Source: Delphinus delphis
Lineage: Eukaryota > Chordata > Mammalia > Artiodactyla > Delphinidae
DNA length: 64,000 nt
Assembly (NCBI RefSeq): GCF_949987515.2
Contig: NW_027192650.1
Span: forward strand, 1,984,001 to 2,048,000
Reading direction: 5' to 3'
A program made the translations under genes and the position numbers. Positions within the stretch are counted from its first letter, which is position 1, and each line of letters begins with the position of its first letter. Below, piece after piece: positions 35,284 to 47,096 of this stretch. A model generated the notes under the pieces. The model made no database searches and was not told the origin of the DNA. It worked only from the letters and a program-made list of their open reading frames with translations.

Positions 35284-36862
35284 ATGCATGTGGAACCCAA
35301 GTATGATCAACCATGTGAACGGGAGACGTGTTCAAATATGTCTCAGTTTTCCTCCCCTGGTACTCGGGTGCAACATTCCAGACGCTTTACTAACACTCTC
35401 CCCACTTGGAGAGTCAGCGCCTTTAACCTCCTGTTTGGCCCAGTTTGCAATTTCTGCGGAAGATGAACAGGAATAGCGAGAACAAATGAGAGGCTAGCTG
35501 GAGGTGTCTGGACGGGCAAATTTAACTCTCATTTCCCACCAGGAAGAGGAAATAACCAAAGGCTCAGCGTGCCGTACCGGAACCAGATTAGGGCCTGAAG
35601 CCATCCTGCGGTGTTGCGGCCAGGTCACAAGAAAGCGAGTTGAAGAAAGGAGCTCAGGGGCACTGTAATTCACAAACCTGCAGAGTTATAAATGACAGCT
35701 ATCGTCCAAAAATAGACTGAAGTAAGGCTGCCAAGAGGACTTGAAAGCGGGGCAGAATTGCAGGAAACCGATTTCAGGAGGTAGACTGGAATTGCATTGA
35801 AAGCATAGGAAAAGAGGCAGAACGTCCACAATGATGCACTTGGCCAAAAAGGGCGTATGCGTTTTTTCCTGAATATATTCAGGAAAAAACGCATACGCCC
35901 TTTTTGGCCAACCAAGCAAGCTTGCAAAGGAAATCTGCACTACAATGAAGTCTCACTTCCCCCCGGTCAAAAGGGCCATCTGAAAAAAGTGTAAAATCCA
36001 GAAAGGCAGGACAGGCCATGGAGAACTGGGAGCCTTGTTATGCTGATGGGCGGGATGTAAATTGCCAACAGACACTCGGGAGAAGTGTATGGTGTTTCCT
36101 GAAACATCTAAAAAACAAAGCAACAGAGCCTAGGGCACTGCCACTTATGGTCTTATAGCTTAGGGAAATTAAAATCAAAAAGACACAGCCACCCCAAAGT
36201 TTGGGACGCCTCTGTTTACAAGAACCTCGTTTACAGTACAAGTTCAACATCGCAGAAAGTGAAAAATGGATAAAGAAGTTGTGGTATTTACTTACAAAGC
36301 AATATCACTCAGCAATGAAATCTATGTCATCAGGCCCTTAGCATCACAATGAGTGGATTCAGGTATGATGATTCTAACTGAAATAAGTCACACAGAAAAA
36401 GAAACATCATAAGATATCAGTAATACACGGAATGTAAACTTGGCTACACAGGAACTGAATTACAGAACAAAACAGGGTCTCAAATTTAGAAAACCAACTT
36501 ATGCTTGCTTAAGGGGAAAGGTGAGTTGGGGTGCTGCATAAAACCAGAGATTGAAATGAGCACAGATAAAGTTCCTTAAGTCAAATATGGAATAGACAAG
36601 AGCTACTCCTTGCTCAACGAAATGGACTCAACACCGCATATTAAACGCCTAAGAATGTACCTGACTAGTAAGTATTGTAAAACCTATGGATTGCTATGTC
36701 TCCAAAAGAGGATCAAGCATGTGTACAGGGGCATAAACGCAGCAGTGATAGGATTGGAGAGGTTCGGTGAGCAAATGAAAACCCTTTGAAGTCATATTGC
36801 ATGGTACCCATTCCACGGGTCTCAACTCTCCAGGTTTAAGGTATTCTTCCTTCAGCTAAAAC
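35284..36862 (+). repeat. Satellite monomer M23 (1,579 bp, R type)
   Basis: The inverted repeat at 35840-35911 is perfect. The L1-derived part is about 35912-36721. The tail has AGAACAAAACAGG, GTATTGTAAAACC, AAGAGGATCAAGC and AATGAAAACCC, all repeated in M28. Confidence 0.95.
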
Positions 36863-38441
36863 ATGCATGTGGAACCCAAGTATGATCAACCATGTGAACG
36901 GGAGACGTGTTCAAATATGTCTCAGTTTTCCTCCCCTGGTACTCGGGTGCAACATTCCAGACGCTTTACTAACACTCTCCCCACTTGGAGAGTCAGCGCC
37001 TTTAACCTCCTGTTTGGCCCAGTTTGCAATTTCTGCGGAAGATGAACAGGAATAGCGAGAACAAATGAGAGGCTAGCTGGAGGTGTCTGGACGGGCAAAT
37101 TTAACTCTCATTTCCCACCAGGAAGAGGAAATAACCAAAGGCTCAGCGTGCCGTACCGGAACCAGATTAGGGCCTGAAGCCATCCTGCGGTGTTGCGGCC
37201 AGGTCACAAGAAAGCGAGTTGAAGAAAGGAGCTCAGGGGCACTGTAATTCAAAAACCTGCAGAGTTATAAATGACAGCTATCGTCCAAAAATAGACTGAA
37301 GTAAGGCTGCCAAGAGGACTTGAATGCGGGGCAGAATTGCAGGAAACCGATTTCAGGAGGTAGACTGGAATTGCATTGAAAGCATAGGAAAAGAGGCAGA
37401 ACGTCCACAATGATGCACTTGGCCAAAAAGGGCGTATGCGTTTTTTCCTGAATATATTCAGGAAAAAACGCATACGCCCTTTTTGGCCAACCAAGCAAGC
37501 TTGCAAAGGAAATCTGCACTACAATGAAGTCTCACTTCCCCCCGGTCAAAAGGGCCATCTGAAAAAAGTGTAAAATCCAGAAAGGCAGGACAGGCCATGG
37601 AGAACTGGGAGCCTTGTTATGCTGATGGGCAGGATGTAAATTGCCAACAGACACTCGGGAGAAGTGTATGGTGTTTCCTGAAACATCTAAAAAACAAAGC
37701 AACAGAGCCTAGGGCACTGCCACTTATGGTCTTATAGCTTAGGGAAATTAAAATCAAAAAGACACAGCCACCCCAAAGTTTGGGACGCCTCTGTTTACAA
37801 GAACCTCGTTTACAGTACAAGTTCAACATCGCAGAAAGTGAAAAATGGATAAAGAAGTTGTGGTATTTACTTACAAAGCAATATCACTCAGCAATGAAAT
37901 CTATGTCATCAGGCCCTTAGCATCACAATGAGTGGATTCAGGTATGATGATTCTAACTGAAGTACGTCACACAGAAAAAGAAACATCATAAGATATCAGT
38001 AATACACGGAATGTAAACTTGGCTACACAGGAACTGAATTACAGAACAGAACAGGGTCTCAAATTTAGAAAACCAACTTATGCTTGCTTAAGGGTAAAGG
38101 TGAGTTGGGGTGCTGCATAAAACCAGAGATTGAAATGAGCACAGATAAAGTTCCTTAAGTCAAATATGGAATAGACAAGAGCTACTCCTTGCTCAACGAA
38201 ATGGACACAACACCGCATATTAAACGCCTAAGAATGTACCTGACTAGTAAGTATCTTAAAACCTATGGATTGCTATGTCTCCGAAAGAGAATCAAGCATG
38301 TGTATAGGGGCATAAACGCAGCAGTGATAGGATTGGAGAGGTTCGGTGAGCAAATGAAGACCCTTTGAAGTCATATTGCATGGTACCCATTCCACGGGTC
38401 TCAACTCTCCAGGTTTAAGGTATTCTTCCTTCAGCTAAAAC
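36863..38441 (+). repeat. Satellite monomer M24 (1,579 bp, R type)
   Basis: The inverted repeat at 37419-37490 is perfect. The L1-derived part is about 37491-38300. ATTCAAAAACC, GAATGCGGGGC, GGGCAGGATG, GAAGTACGTC and GTGTATAGGGG are repeated in M29, 7,485 bp downstream. Confidence 0.95.
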
Positions 38442-39610
38442 ATGCATGTGGAACCCAAGTATGATCAACCATGTGAACGGGAGACGTGTTCAAATATGTC
38501 TCAGTTTTCCTCCCCTGGTACTCGGGTGCAACATTCCAGACGCTTTACTAACACTCTCCTAACTTGGAGAGTCAGCGCCTTTAACCTACTGTTTGGCCCA
38601 GTTTGCAATTTCTGCGGAAGATGAACAGGAATAAAAAACGCATACGCCCTTTTTGGCCAACCAAGCAAGCTTGCAAAGGAAATCTGCACTACAATGAAGT
38701 CTCACTTCCCCCCGGTCAAAAGGGCCATCTGAAAAAAGTGTAAAATCCAGAAAGGCAGGACAGGCCATGGAGAACTGGGAGCCTTGTTATGCTGATGGGC
38801 GGGATGTAAATTGCCAACAACCACTCGGGAGAAGTGTATGGTGTTTCCTGAAACATCTAAAAAACAAAGCAACAGAACCTAGGGCACTTCCACTTATGGT
38901 CCTATAGCTTAGGGAAATTAAAATCAAAAAGACACAGCCACCCCAAAGTTTGGAACGGCTCTGTTTACAAGAACCTCGTTTACAGTACAAGTTCAACATC
39001 ACAGAAAGTGAAAAATGGATAAAGAAGTTGTGGTATTTACTTACAAAGCAATATCACTCAGCAATGAAATCTATGTCATCAGGCCCTTAGCATCACAATG
39101 AGTGGATTCAGGTATGATGATTCTAACTGAAATAAGTCACACAGAAAAAGAAACATCATAAGATATCAGTAATACACGGAATGTAAACTTGGCTACACAG
39201 GAACTGAATTACAGAACAGAACAGGGTCTCAAATTTAGAAAACCAACTTATGCTTGCTTAAGGGTAAAGGTGAGTTGGGGTGCTGCATAAAACCAGAGAT
39301 TGAATGAGCACAGATAAAGTTCCTTAAGTCAAATATGGAATAGACAAGAGCTACTCCTTGCTCAACGAAATGGACTCAACACCGCATATTAAACGCCTAA
39401 GAATGTACCTGACTAGTAAGTATCTTAAAACCTATGGATTGCTATGTCTCCGAAAGAGAATCAAGCATGTGTACAGGGGCATAAACGCAACAGTGATAGG
39501 ATTGGAGAGGTTCGGTGAGCAAATGAAGACCCTTTGAAGTCATATTGCATGGTACCCATTCCACGGGTCTCAACTCTCCAGGTTTAAGGTATTCTTCCTT
39601 CAGCTAAAAC
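38442..39610 (+). repeat. Satellite monomer M25 (1,169 bp, S type, 409-bp deletion)
   Basis: The 5' unassigned part stops at GAACAGGAATA and joins directly to the right arm of the inverted repeat, of which 38633-38660 remains. The L1-derived part is about 38661-39469. A linked change, AACCTACTGTTTGG, occurs in all four deletion units. CTCCTAACTTGG is shared only with M30. Confidence 0.95.
38621..38660 (+). other. 409-bp deletion junction in M25
   Basis: The junction reads GAACAGGAATAAAAAACGC. The left side is the unassigned half at CAGGAATA and the right side is the poly-A edge inside the right arm of the palindrome, so the left arm and the centre are gone. The join creates an AATAAA hexamer at 38630-38635. 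Confidence 0.93.
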
Positions 39611-41189
39611 ATGCATGTGGAACCCAAGTATGATCAACCATGTGAACGGGAGACGTGTTCAAATATGTCTCAGTTTTCCTCCCCTGGTACTCGGGTGCAA
39701 CATTCCAGACGCTTTACTAACACTCTCCCCACTTGGAGAGTCAGCGCCTTTAACCTCCTGTTTGGCCCAGTTTGCAATTTCTGCGGAAGATGAACAGGAA
39801 TAGCGAGAACAAATGAGAGGCTAGCTGGAGGTGTCTGGACGGGCAAATTTAACTCTCATTTCCCACCAGGAAGAGGAAATAACCAAAGGCTCAGCGTGCC
39901 GTACCGGAACCAGATTAGGGCCTGAAGCCATCCTGCGGTGTTGCGGCCAGGTCACAAGAAAGCGAGTTGAAGAAAGGAGCTCAGGGGCACTGTAATTCAC
40001 AAACCTGCAGAGTTATAAATGACAGCTATCGTCCAAAAATAGACTGAAGTAAGGCTGCCAAGAGGACTTGAAAGCGGGGCAGAATTGCAGGAAACTGATT
40101 TCAGGAGGTAGACTGGAATTGCATTGAAAGCATAGGAAAAGAGGCAGAACGTCCACAATGATGCACTTGGCCAAAAAGGGCGTATGCGTTTTTTCCTGAA
40201 TATATTCAGGAAAAAACGCATACGCCCTTTTTGGCCAACCAAGCAAGCTTGCAAAGGAAATCTGCACTACAATGAAGTCTCACTTCCCCCCGGTCAAAAG
40301 GGCCATCTGAAAAATGTGTAAAATCCAGAAAGGCAGGACAGGCCATGGAGAACTGGGAGCCTTGTTATGCTGATGGGCGGGATGTAAATTGCCAACAGAC
40401 ACTCGGGAGAAGTGTATGGTGTTTCCTGAAACATCTAAAAAACAAAGCAACAGAATCTAGGGCACTTCCACTTATGGTCTTATAGCTTAGGGAAATTAAA
40501 ATCAAAAAGACACAGCCACCCCAAAGTTTGGGACGCCTCTGTTTACAAGAACCTCGTTTACAGTACAAGTTCAACATCACAGAAAGTGAAAAATGGATAA
40601 AGAAGTTGTGGTATTTACTTACAAAGCAATATCACTCAGCAATGAAATCTATGTCATCAAGCCCTTAGCATCACAATGAGTGGATTCAGGTATGATGATT
40701 CTAACTGAAATAAGTCACACAGAAAAAGAAACATCATAAGATATCAGTAATACACGGAATGTAAACTTGGCTACACAGGAACTGAATTACAGAACAGAAC
40801 AGGGTCTCAAATTTAGAAAACCAACTTATGCTTGCTTAAGGGTAAAGGTGAGTTGGGGTGCTGCATAAAACCAGAGATTGAAATGAGCACAGATAAAGTT
40901 CCTTAAGTCAAATATGGAATAGACAAGAGCTACTCCTTGCTCAACGAAATGGACTCAACACCGCATATTAAACGCCTAAGAATGTACCTGACTAATAAGT
41001 ATCTTAAAACCTACGGATTGCTATGTCTCCGAAAGAGAATCAAGCATGTGTACAGGGGCATAAACGCAACAGTGATAGGATTGGAGAGGTTCGGTGAGCA
41101 AATGAAGACCCTTTGAAGTCATATTGCATGGTACCCATTCCACGGGTCTCAACTCTCCAGGTTTAAGGTATTCTTCCTTCAGCTAAAAC
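39611..41189 (+). repeat. Satellite monomer M26 (1,579 bp, R type)
   Basis: The inverted repeat at 40167-40238 is perfect. The L1-derived part is about 40239-41048. It is the copy of M21 at 7,485 bp. GACTAATAAG near 40993 is the only difference I noticed between the two. Confidence 0.95.
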
Positions 41190-42768
41190 ATGCATGTGGA
41201 ACCCAAGTATGATCAACCATGTGAACGGGAGACGTGTTCAAATATGTCTCAGTTTTCCTCCCCTGGTACTCGGGTGCAACATTCCAGACGCTTTACTAAC
41301 ACTCTCCCCACTTGGAGAGTCAGCGCCTTTAACCTCCTGTTTGGCCCAGTTTGCAATTTCTGCGGAAGATGAACAGGAATAGCGAGAACAAATGAGAGGC
41401 TAGCTGGAGGTGTCTGGACGGGCAAATTTAACTCTCATTTCCCACCAGGAAGAGGAAATAACCAAAGGCTCAGCGTGCCGTACCGGAACCAGATTAGGGC
41501 CTGAAGCCATCCTGCGGTGTTGCGGCCAGGTCACAAGAAAGCGAGTTGAAGAAAGGAGCTCAGGGGCACTGTAATTCACAAACCTGCAGAGTTATAAATG
41601 ACAGCTATCGTCCAAAAATAGACTGAAGTAAGGCTGCCAAGAGGACTTGAAAGCGGGGCAGAATTGCAGGAAACTGATTTCAGGAGGTAGACTGGAATTG
41701 CATTGAAAGCATAGGAAAAGAGGCAGAACGTCCACAATGATGCACTTGGCCAAAAAGGGCGTATGCGTTTTTTCCTGAATATATTCAGGAAAAAACGCAT
41801 ACGCCCTTTTTGGCCAACCAAGCAAGCTTGCAAAGGAAATCTGCACTACAATGAAGTCTCACTTCCCCCCGGTCAAAAGGGCCATCTGAAAAATGTGTAA
41901 AATCCAGAAAGGCAGGACAGGCCATGGAGAACTGGGAGCCTTGTTATGCTGATGGGCGGGATGTAAATTGCCAACAGACACTCGGGAGAAGTGTATGGTG
42001 TTTCCTGAAACATCTAAAAAACAAAGCAACAGAATCTAGGGCACTTCCACTTATGGTCTTATAGCTTAGGGAAATTAAAATCAAAAAGACACAGCCACCC
42101 CAAAGTTTGGGACGCCTCTGTTTACAAGAACCTCGTTTACAGTACAAGTTCAACATCACAGAAAGTGAAAAATGGATAAAGAAGTTGTGGTATTTACTTA
42201 CAAAGCAATATCACTCAGCAATGAAATCTATGTCATCAAGCCCTTAGCATCACAATGAGTGGATTCAGGTATGATGATTCTAACTGAAATAAGTCACACA
42301 GAAAAAGAAACATCATAAGATATCAGTAATACACGGAATGTAAACTTGGCTACACAGGAACTGAATTACAGAACAGAACAGGGTCTCAAATTTAGAAAAC
42401 CAACTTATGCTTGCTTAAGGGTAAAGGTGAGTTGGGGTGCTGCATAAAACCAGAGATTGAAATGAGCACAGATAAAGTTCCTTAAGTCAAATATGGAATA
42501 GACAAGAGCTACTCCTTGCTCAACGAAATGGACTCAACACCGCATATTAAACGCCTAAGAATGTACCTGACTAGTAAGTATCTTAAAACCTACGGATTGC
42601 TATGTCTCCGAAAGAGAATCAAGCATGTGTACAGGGGCATAAACGCAACAGTGATAGGATTGGAGAGGTTCGGTGAGCAAATGAAGACCCTTTGAAGTCA
42701 TATTGCATGGTACCCATTCCACGGGTCTCAACTCTCCAGGTTTAAGGTATTCTTCCTTCAGCTAAAAC
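41190..42768 (+). repeat. Satellite monomer M27 (1,579 bp, R type)
   Basis: The inverted repeat at 41746-41817 is perfect. The L1-derived part is about 41818-42627. It is the copy of M22 at 7,485 bp, with no diagnostic difference seen. Confidence 0.95.
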
Positions 42769-44347
42769 ATGCATGTGGAACCCAAGTATGATCAACCATG
42801 TGAACGGGAGACGTGTTCAAATATGTCTCAGTTTTCCTCCCCTGGTACTCGGGTGCAACATTCCAGACGCTTTACTAACACTCTCCCCACTTGGAGAGTC
42901 AGCGCCTTTAACCTCCTGTTTGGCCCAGTTTGCAATTTCTGCGGAAGATGAACAGGAATAGCGAGAACAAATGAGAGGCTAGCTGGAGGTGTCTGGACGG
43001 GCAAATTTAACTCTCATTTCCCACCAGGAAGAGGAAATAACCAAAGGCTCAGCGTGCCGTACCGGAACCAGATTAGGGCCTGAAGCCATCCTGCGGTGTT
43101 GCGGCCAGGTCACAAGAAAGCGAGTTGAAGAAAGGAGCTCAGGGGCACTGTAATTCACAAACCTGCAGAGTTATAAATGACAGCTATCGTCCAAAAATAG
43201 ACTGAAGTAAGGCTGCCAAGAGGACTTGAAAGCGGGGCAGAATTGCAGGAAACCGATTTCAGGAGGTAGACTGGAATTGCATTGAAAGCATAGGAAAAGA
43301 GGCAGAACGTCCACAATGATGCACTTGGCCAAAAAGGGCGTATGCGTTTTTTCCTGAATATATTCAGGAAAAAACGCATACGCCCTTTTTGGCCAACCAA
43401 GCAAGCTTGCAAAGGAAATCTGCACTACAATGAAGTCTCACTTCCCCCCGGTCAAAAGGGCCATCTGAAAAAAGTGTAAAATCCAGAAAGGCAGGACAGG
43501 CCATGGAGAACTGGGAGCCTTGTTATGCTGATGGGCGGGATGTAAATTGCCAACAGACACTCGGGAGAAGTGTATGGTGTTTCCTGAAACATCTAAAAAA
43601 CAAAGCAACAGAGCCTAGGGCACTGCCACTTATGGTCTTATAGCTTAGGGAAATTAAAATCAAAAAGACACAGCCACCCCAAAGTTTGGGACGCCTCTGT
43701 TTACAAGAACCTCGTTTACAGTACAAGTTCAACATCGCAGAAAGTGAAAAATGGATAAAGAAGTTGTGGTATTTACTTACAAAGCAATATCACTCAGCAA
43801 TGAAATCTATGTCATCAGGCCCTTAGCATCACAATGAGTGGATTCAGGTATGATGATTCTAACTGAAATAAGTCACACAGAAAAAGAAACATCATAAGAT
43901 ATCAGTAATACACGGAATGTAAACTTGGCTACACAGGAACTGAATTACAGAACAAAACAGGGTCTCAAATTTAGAAAACCAACTTATGCTTGCTTAAGGG
44001 GAAAGGTGAGTTGGGGTGCTGCATAAAACCAGAGATTGAAATGAGCACAGATAAAGTTCCTTAAGTCAAATATGGAATAGACAAGAGCTACTCCTTGCTC
44101 AACGAAATGGACTCAACACCGCATATTAAACGCCTAAGAATGTACCTGACTAGTAAGTATTGTAAAACCTATGGATTGCTATGTCTCCAAAAGAGGATCA
44201 AGCATGTGTACAGGGGCATAAACGCAGCAGTGATAGGATTGGAGAGGTTCGGTGAGCAAATGAAAACCCTTTGAAGTCATATTGCATGGTACCCATTCCA
44301 CGGGTCTCAACTCTCCAGGTTTAAGGTATTCTTCCTTCAGCTAAAAC
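42769..44347 (+). repeat. Satellite monomer M28 (1,579 bp, R type)
   Basis: The inverted repeat at 43325-43396 is perfect. The L1-derived part is about 43397-44206. It is the copy of M23 at 7,485 bp, sharing GTATTGTAAAACC and AATGAAAACCC. Confidence 0.95.
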
Positions 44348-45926
44348 ATGCATGTGGAACCCAAGTATGATCAACCATGTGAACGGGAGACGTGTTCAAA
44401 TATGTCTCAGTTTTCCTCCCCTGGTACTCGGGTGCAACATTCCAGACGCTTTACTAACACTCTCCCCACTTGGAGAGTCAGCGCCTTTAACCTCCTGTTT
44501 GGCCCAGTTTGCAATTTCTGCGGAAGATGAACAGGAATAGCGAGAACAAATGAGAGGCTAGCTGGAGGTGTCTGGACGGGCAAATTTAACTCTCATTTCC
44601 CACCAGGAAGAGGAAATAACCAAAGGCTCAGCGTGCCGTACCGGAACCAGATTAGGGCCTGAAGCCATCCTGCGGTGTTGCGGCCAGGTCACAAGAAAGC
44701 GAGTTGAAGAAAGGAGCTCAGGGGCACTGTAATTCAAAAACCTGCAGAGTTATAAATGACAGCTATCGTCCAAAAATAGACTGAAGTAAGGCTGCCAAGA
44801 GGACTTGAATGCGGGGCAGAATTGCAGGAAACCGATTTCAGGAGGTAGACTGGAATTGCATTGAAAGCATAGGAAAAGAGGCAGAACGTCCACAATGATG
44901 CACTTGGCCAAAAAGGGCGTATGCGTTTTTTCCTGAATATATTCAGGAAAAAACGCATACGCCCTTTTTGGCCAACCAAGCAAGCTTGCAAAGGAAATCT
45001 GCACTACAATGAAGTCTCACTTCCCCCCGGTCAAAAGGGCCATCTGAAAAAAGTGTAAAATCCAGAAAGGCAGGACAGGCCATGGAGAACTGGGAGCCTT
45101 GTTATGCTGATGGGCAGGATGTAAATTGCCAACAGACACTCGGGAGAAGTGTATGGTGTTTCCTGAAACATCTAAAAAACAAAGCAACAGAGCCTAGGGC
45201 ACTGCCACTTATGGTCTTATAGCTTAGGGAAATTAAAATCAAAAAGACACAGCCACCCCAAAGTTTGGGACGCCTCTGTTTACAAGAACCTCGTTTACAG
45301 TACAAGTTCAACATCGCAGAAAGTGAAAAATGGATAAAGAAGTTGTGGTATTTACTTACAAAGCAATATCACTCAGCAATGAAATCTATGTCATCAGGCC
45401 CTTAGCATCACAATGAGTGGATTCAGGTATGATGATTCTAACTGAAGTACGTCACACAGAAAAAGAAACATCATAAGATATCAGTAATACACGGAATGTA
45501 AACTTGGCTACACAGGAACTGAATTACAGAACAGAACAGGGTCTCAAATTTAGAAAACCAACTTATGCTTGCTTAAGGGTAAAGGTGAGTTGGGGTGCTG
45601 CATAAAACCAGAGATTGAAATGAGCACAGATAAAGTTCCTTAAGTCAAATATGGAATAGACAAGAGCTACTCCTTGCTCAACGAAATGGACACAACACCG
45701 CATATTAAACGCCTAAGAATGTACCTGACTAGTAAGTATCTTAAAACCTATGGATTGCTATGTCTCCGAAAGAGAATCAAGCATGTGTATAGGGGCATAA
45801 ACGCAGCAGTGATAGGATTGGAGAGGTTCGGTGAGCAAATGAAGACCCTTTGAAGTCATATTGCATGGTACCCATTCCACGGGTCTCAACTCTCCAGGTT
45901 TAAGGTATTCTTCCTTCAGCTAAAAC
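44348..45926 (+). repeat. Satellite monomer M29 (1,579 bp, R type)
   Basis: The inverted repeat at 44904-44975 is perfect. The L1-derived part is about 44976-45785. It is the copy of M24 at 7,485 bp, sharing ATTCAAAAACC, GGGCAGGATG and GAAGTACGTC. Confidence 0.95.
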
Positions 45927-47096
45927 ATGCATGTGGAACCCAAGTATGATCAACCATGTGAACGGGAGACGTGTTCAAATATGTCTCAGTTTTCCTCCCC
46001 TGGTACTCGGGTGCAACATTCCAGACGCTTTACTAACACTCTCCTAACTTGGAGAGTCAGCGCCTTTAACCTACTGTTTGGCCCAGTTTGCAATTTCTGC
46101 GGAAGATGAACAGGAATAAAAAACGCATACGCCCTTTTTGGCCAACCAAGCAAGCTTGCAAAGGAAATCTGCACTACAATGAAGTCTCACTTCCCCCCGG
46201 TCAAAAGGGCCATCTGAAAAAAGTGTAAAATCCAGAAAGGCAGGACAGGCCATGGAGAACTGGGAGCCTTGTTATGCTGATGGGCGGGATGTAAATTGCC
46301 AACAACCACTCGGGAGAAGTGTATGGTGTTTCCTGAAACATCTAAAAAACAAAGCAACAGAACCTAGGGCACTTCCACTTATGGTCCTATAGCTTAGGGA
46401 AATTAAAATCAAAAAGACACAGCCACCCCAAAGTTTGGAACGGCTCTGTTTACAAGAACCTCGTTTACAGTACAAGTTCAACATCGCAGAAAGTGAAAAA
46501 TGGATAAAGAAGTTGTGGTATTCACTTACAAAGCAATATCACTCAGCAATGAAATCTGTGTCATCAGGCCCTTAGCAGCACAATGAGTGGATTCAGGTAT
46601 GATGATTCTAACTGAAATAAGTCACACAGAAAAAGAAACATCATAAGATATCAGTAATACACGGAATGTAAACTTGGCTACACAGGAACTGAATTACAGA
46701 ACAGAACAGGGTCTCAAATTTAGAAAACCAACTTATTCTTACTTAAGGGTAAAGGTGAGTTGGGGTGCTGCATAAAACCAGAGATTGAAATGAGCACAGA
46801 TAAAGTTCCTTAAGCCAAATATGGAATAGAAAAGAGCTACTCCTTGCTCAACGAAATGGACTCAACACCCCATATTAAACGCCTAAGAATGTACCTGACT
46901 AGTAAGTATCTTAAAACCTATGGATTGCTATGTCTCCAAAAGAGAATCAAGCATGTGTACAGGGGCATAAACGCAGCAGTGATAGGATTGGAGAGGTTCG
47001 GTGAGCAAATGAAGACCCTTTGAAGTCATATTGCATGGTACCCATTCCACGGGTTTCAACTACCCAGGTTTAAGGTATTCTTCCTTCAGCTAAAAC
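45927..47096 (+). repeat. Satellite monomer M30 (1,170 bp, S type, 409-bp deletion)
   Basis: It has the same junction as M25. The remaining right arm is 46118-46145 and the L1-derived part is about 46146-46955. It matches M25 up to 46485, then changes haplotype (CATCGCAG, TTCTTACTTAAGG, AATAGAAAAGAG), which belongs to the 9,064-bp repeat. Confidence 0.95.
46106..46145 (+). other. 409-bp deletion junction in M30
   Basis: The junction is identical to that in M25 (CAGGAATAAAAAACGC), 7,485 bp downstream of it. It was carried here by the block duplication. Confidence 0.93.

Larger units (their letters stand above)
31474..38958 (+). repeat. Higher-order repeat of 7,485 bp, copy A
   Basis: This is a block of four full units and one deletion unit in rotated phase (end of M20 through most of M25). 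Diagnostic variants in order (ATCAAGCCC twice, CCTACGG twice, GTATTGTAAAACC, GGGCAGGATG, GAAGTACGTC, deletion junction) repeat exactly one period later. Left edge: the R/S difference at 31469-31473. Identity with copy B continues to 39000. Confidence 0.9.
38959..46485 (+). repeat. Higher-order repeat of 7,485 bp, copy B
   Basis: It directly follows copy A in tandem. I noticed only one difference in the whole block (GACTAATAAG near 40993 against GACTAGTAAG near 33508). Its right edge is the CATCACAG to CATCGCAG change at 46486. Such identity points to a very recent unequal exchange, or else to an assembly duplication. Confidence 0.9.

Noticed and set aside
38442..38660. The shortened units as insertions of a different satellite
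   Set aside because: Both sides of the junction align to the normal unit with one clean 409-bp gap, so they are deletion derivatives.
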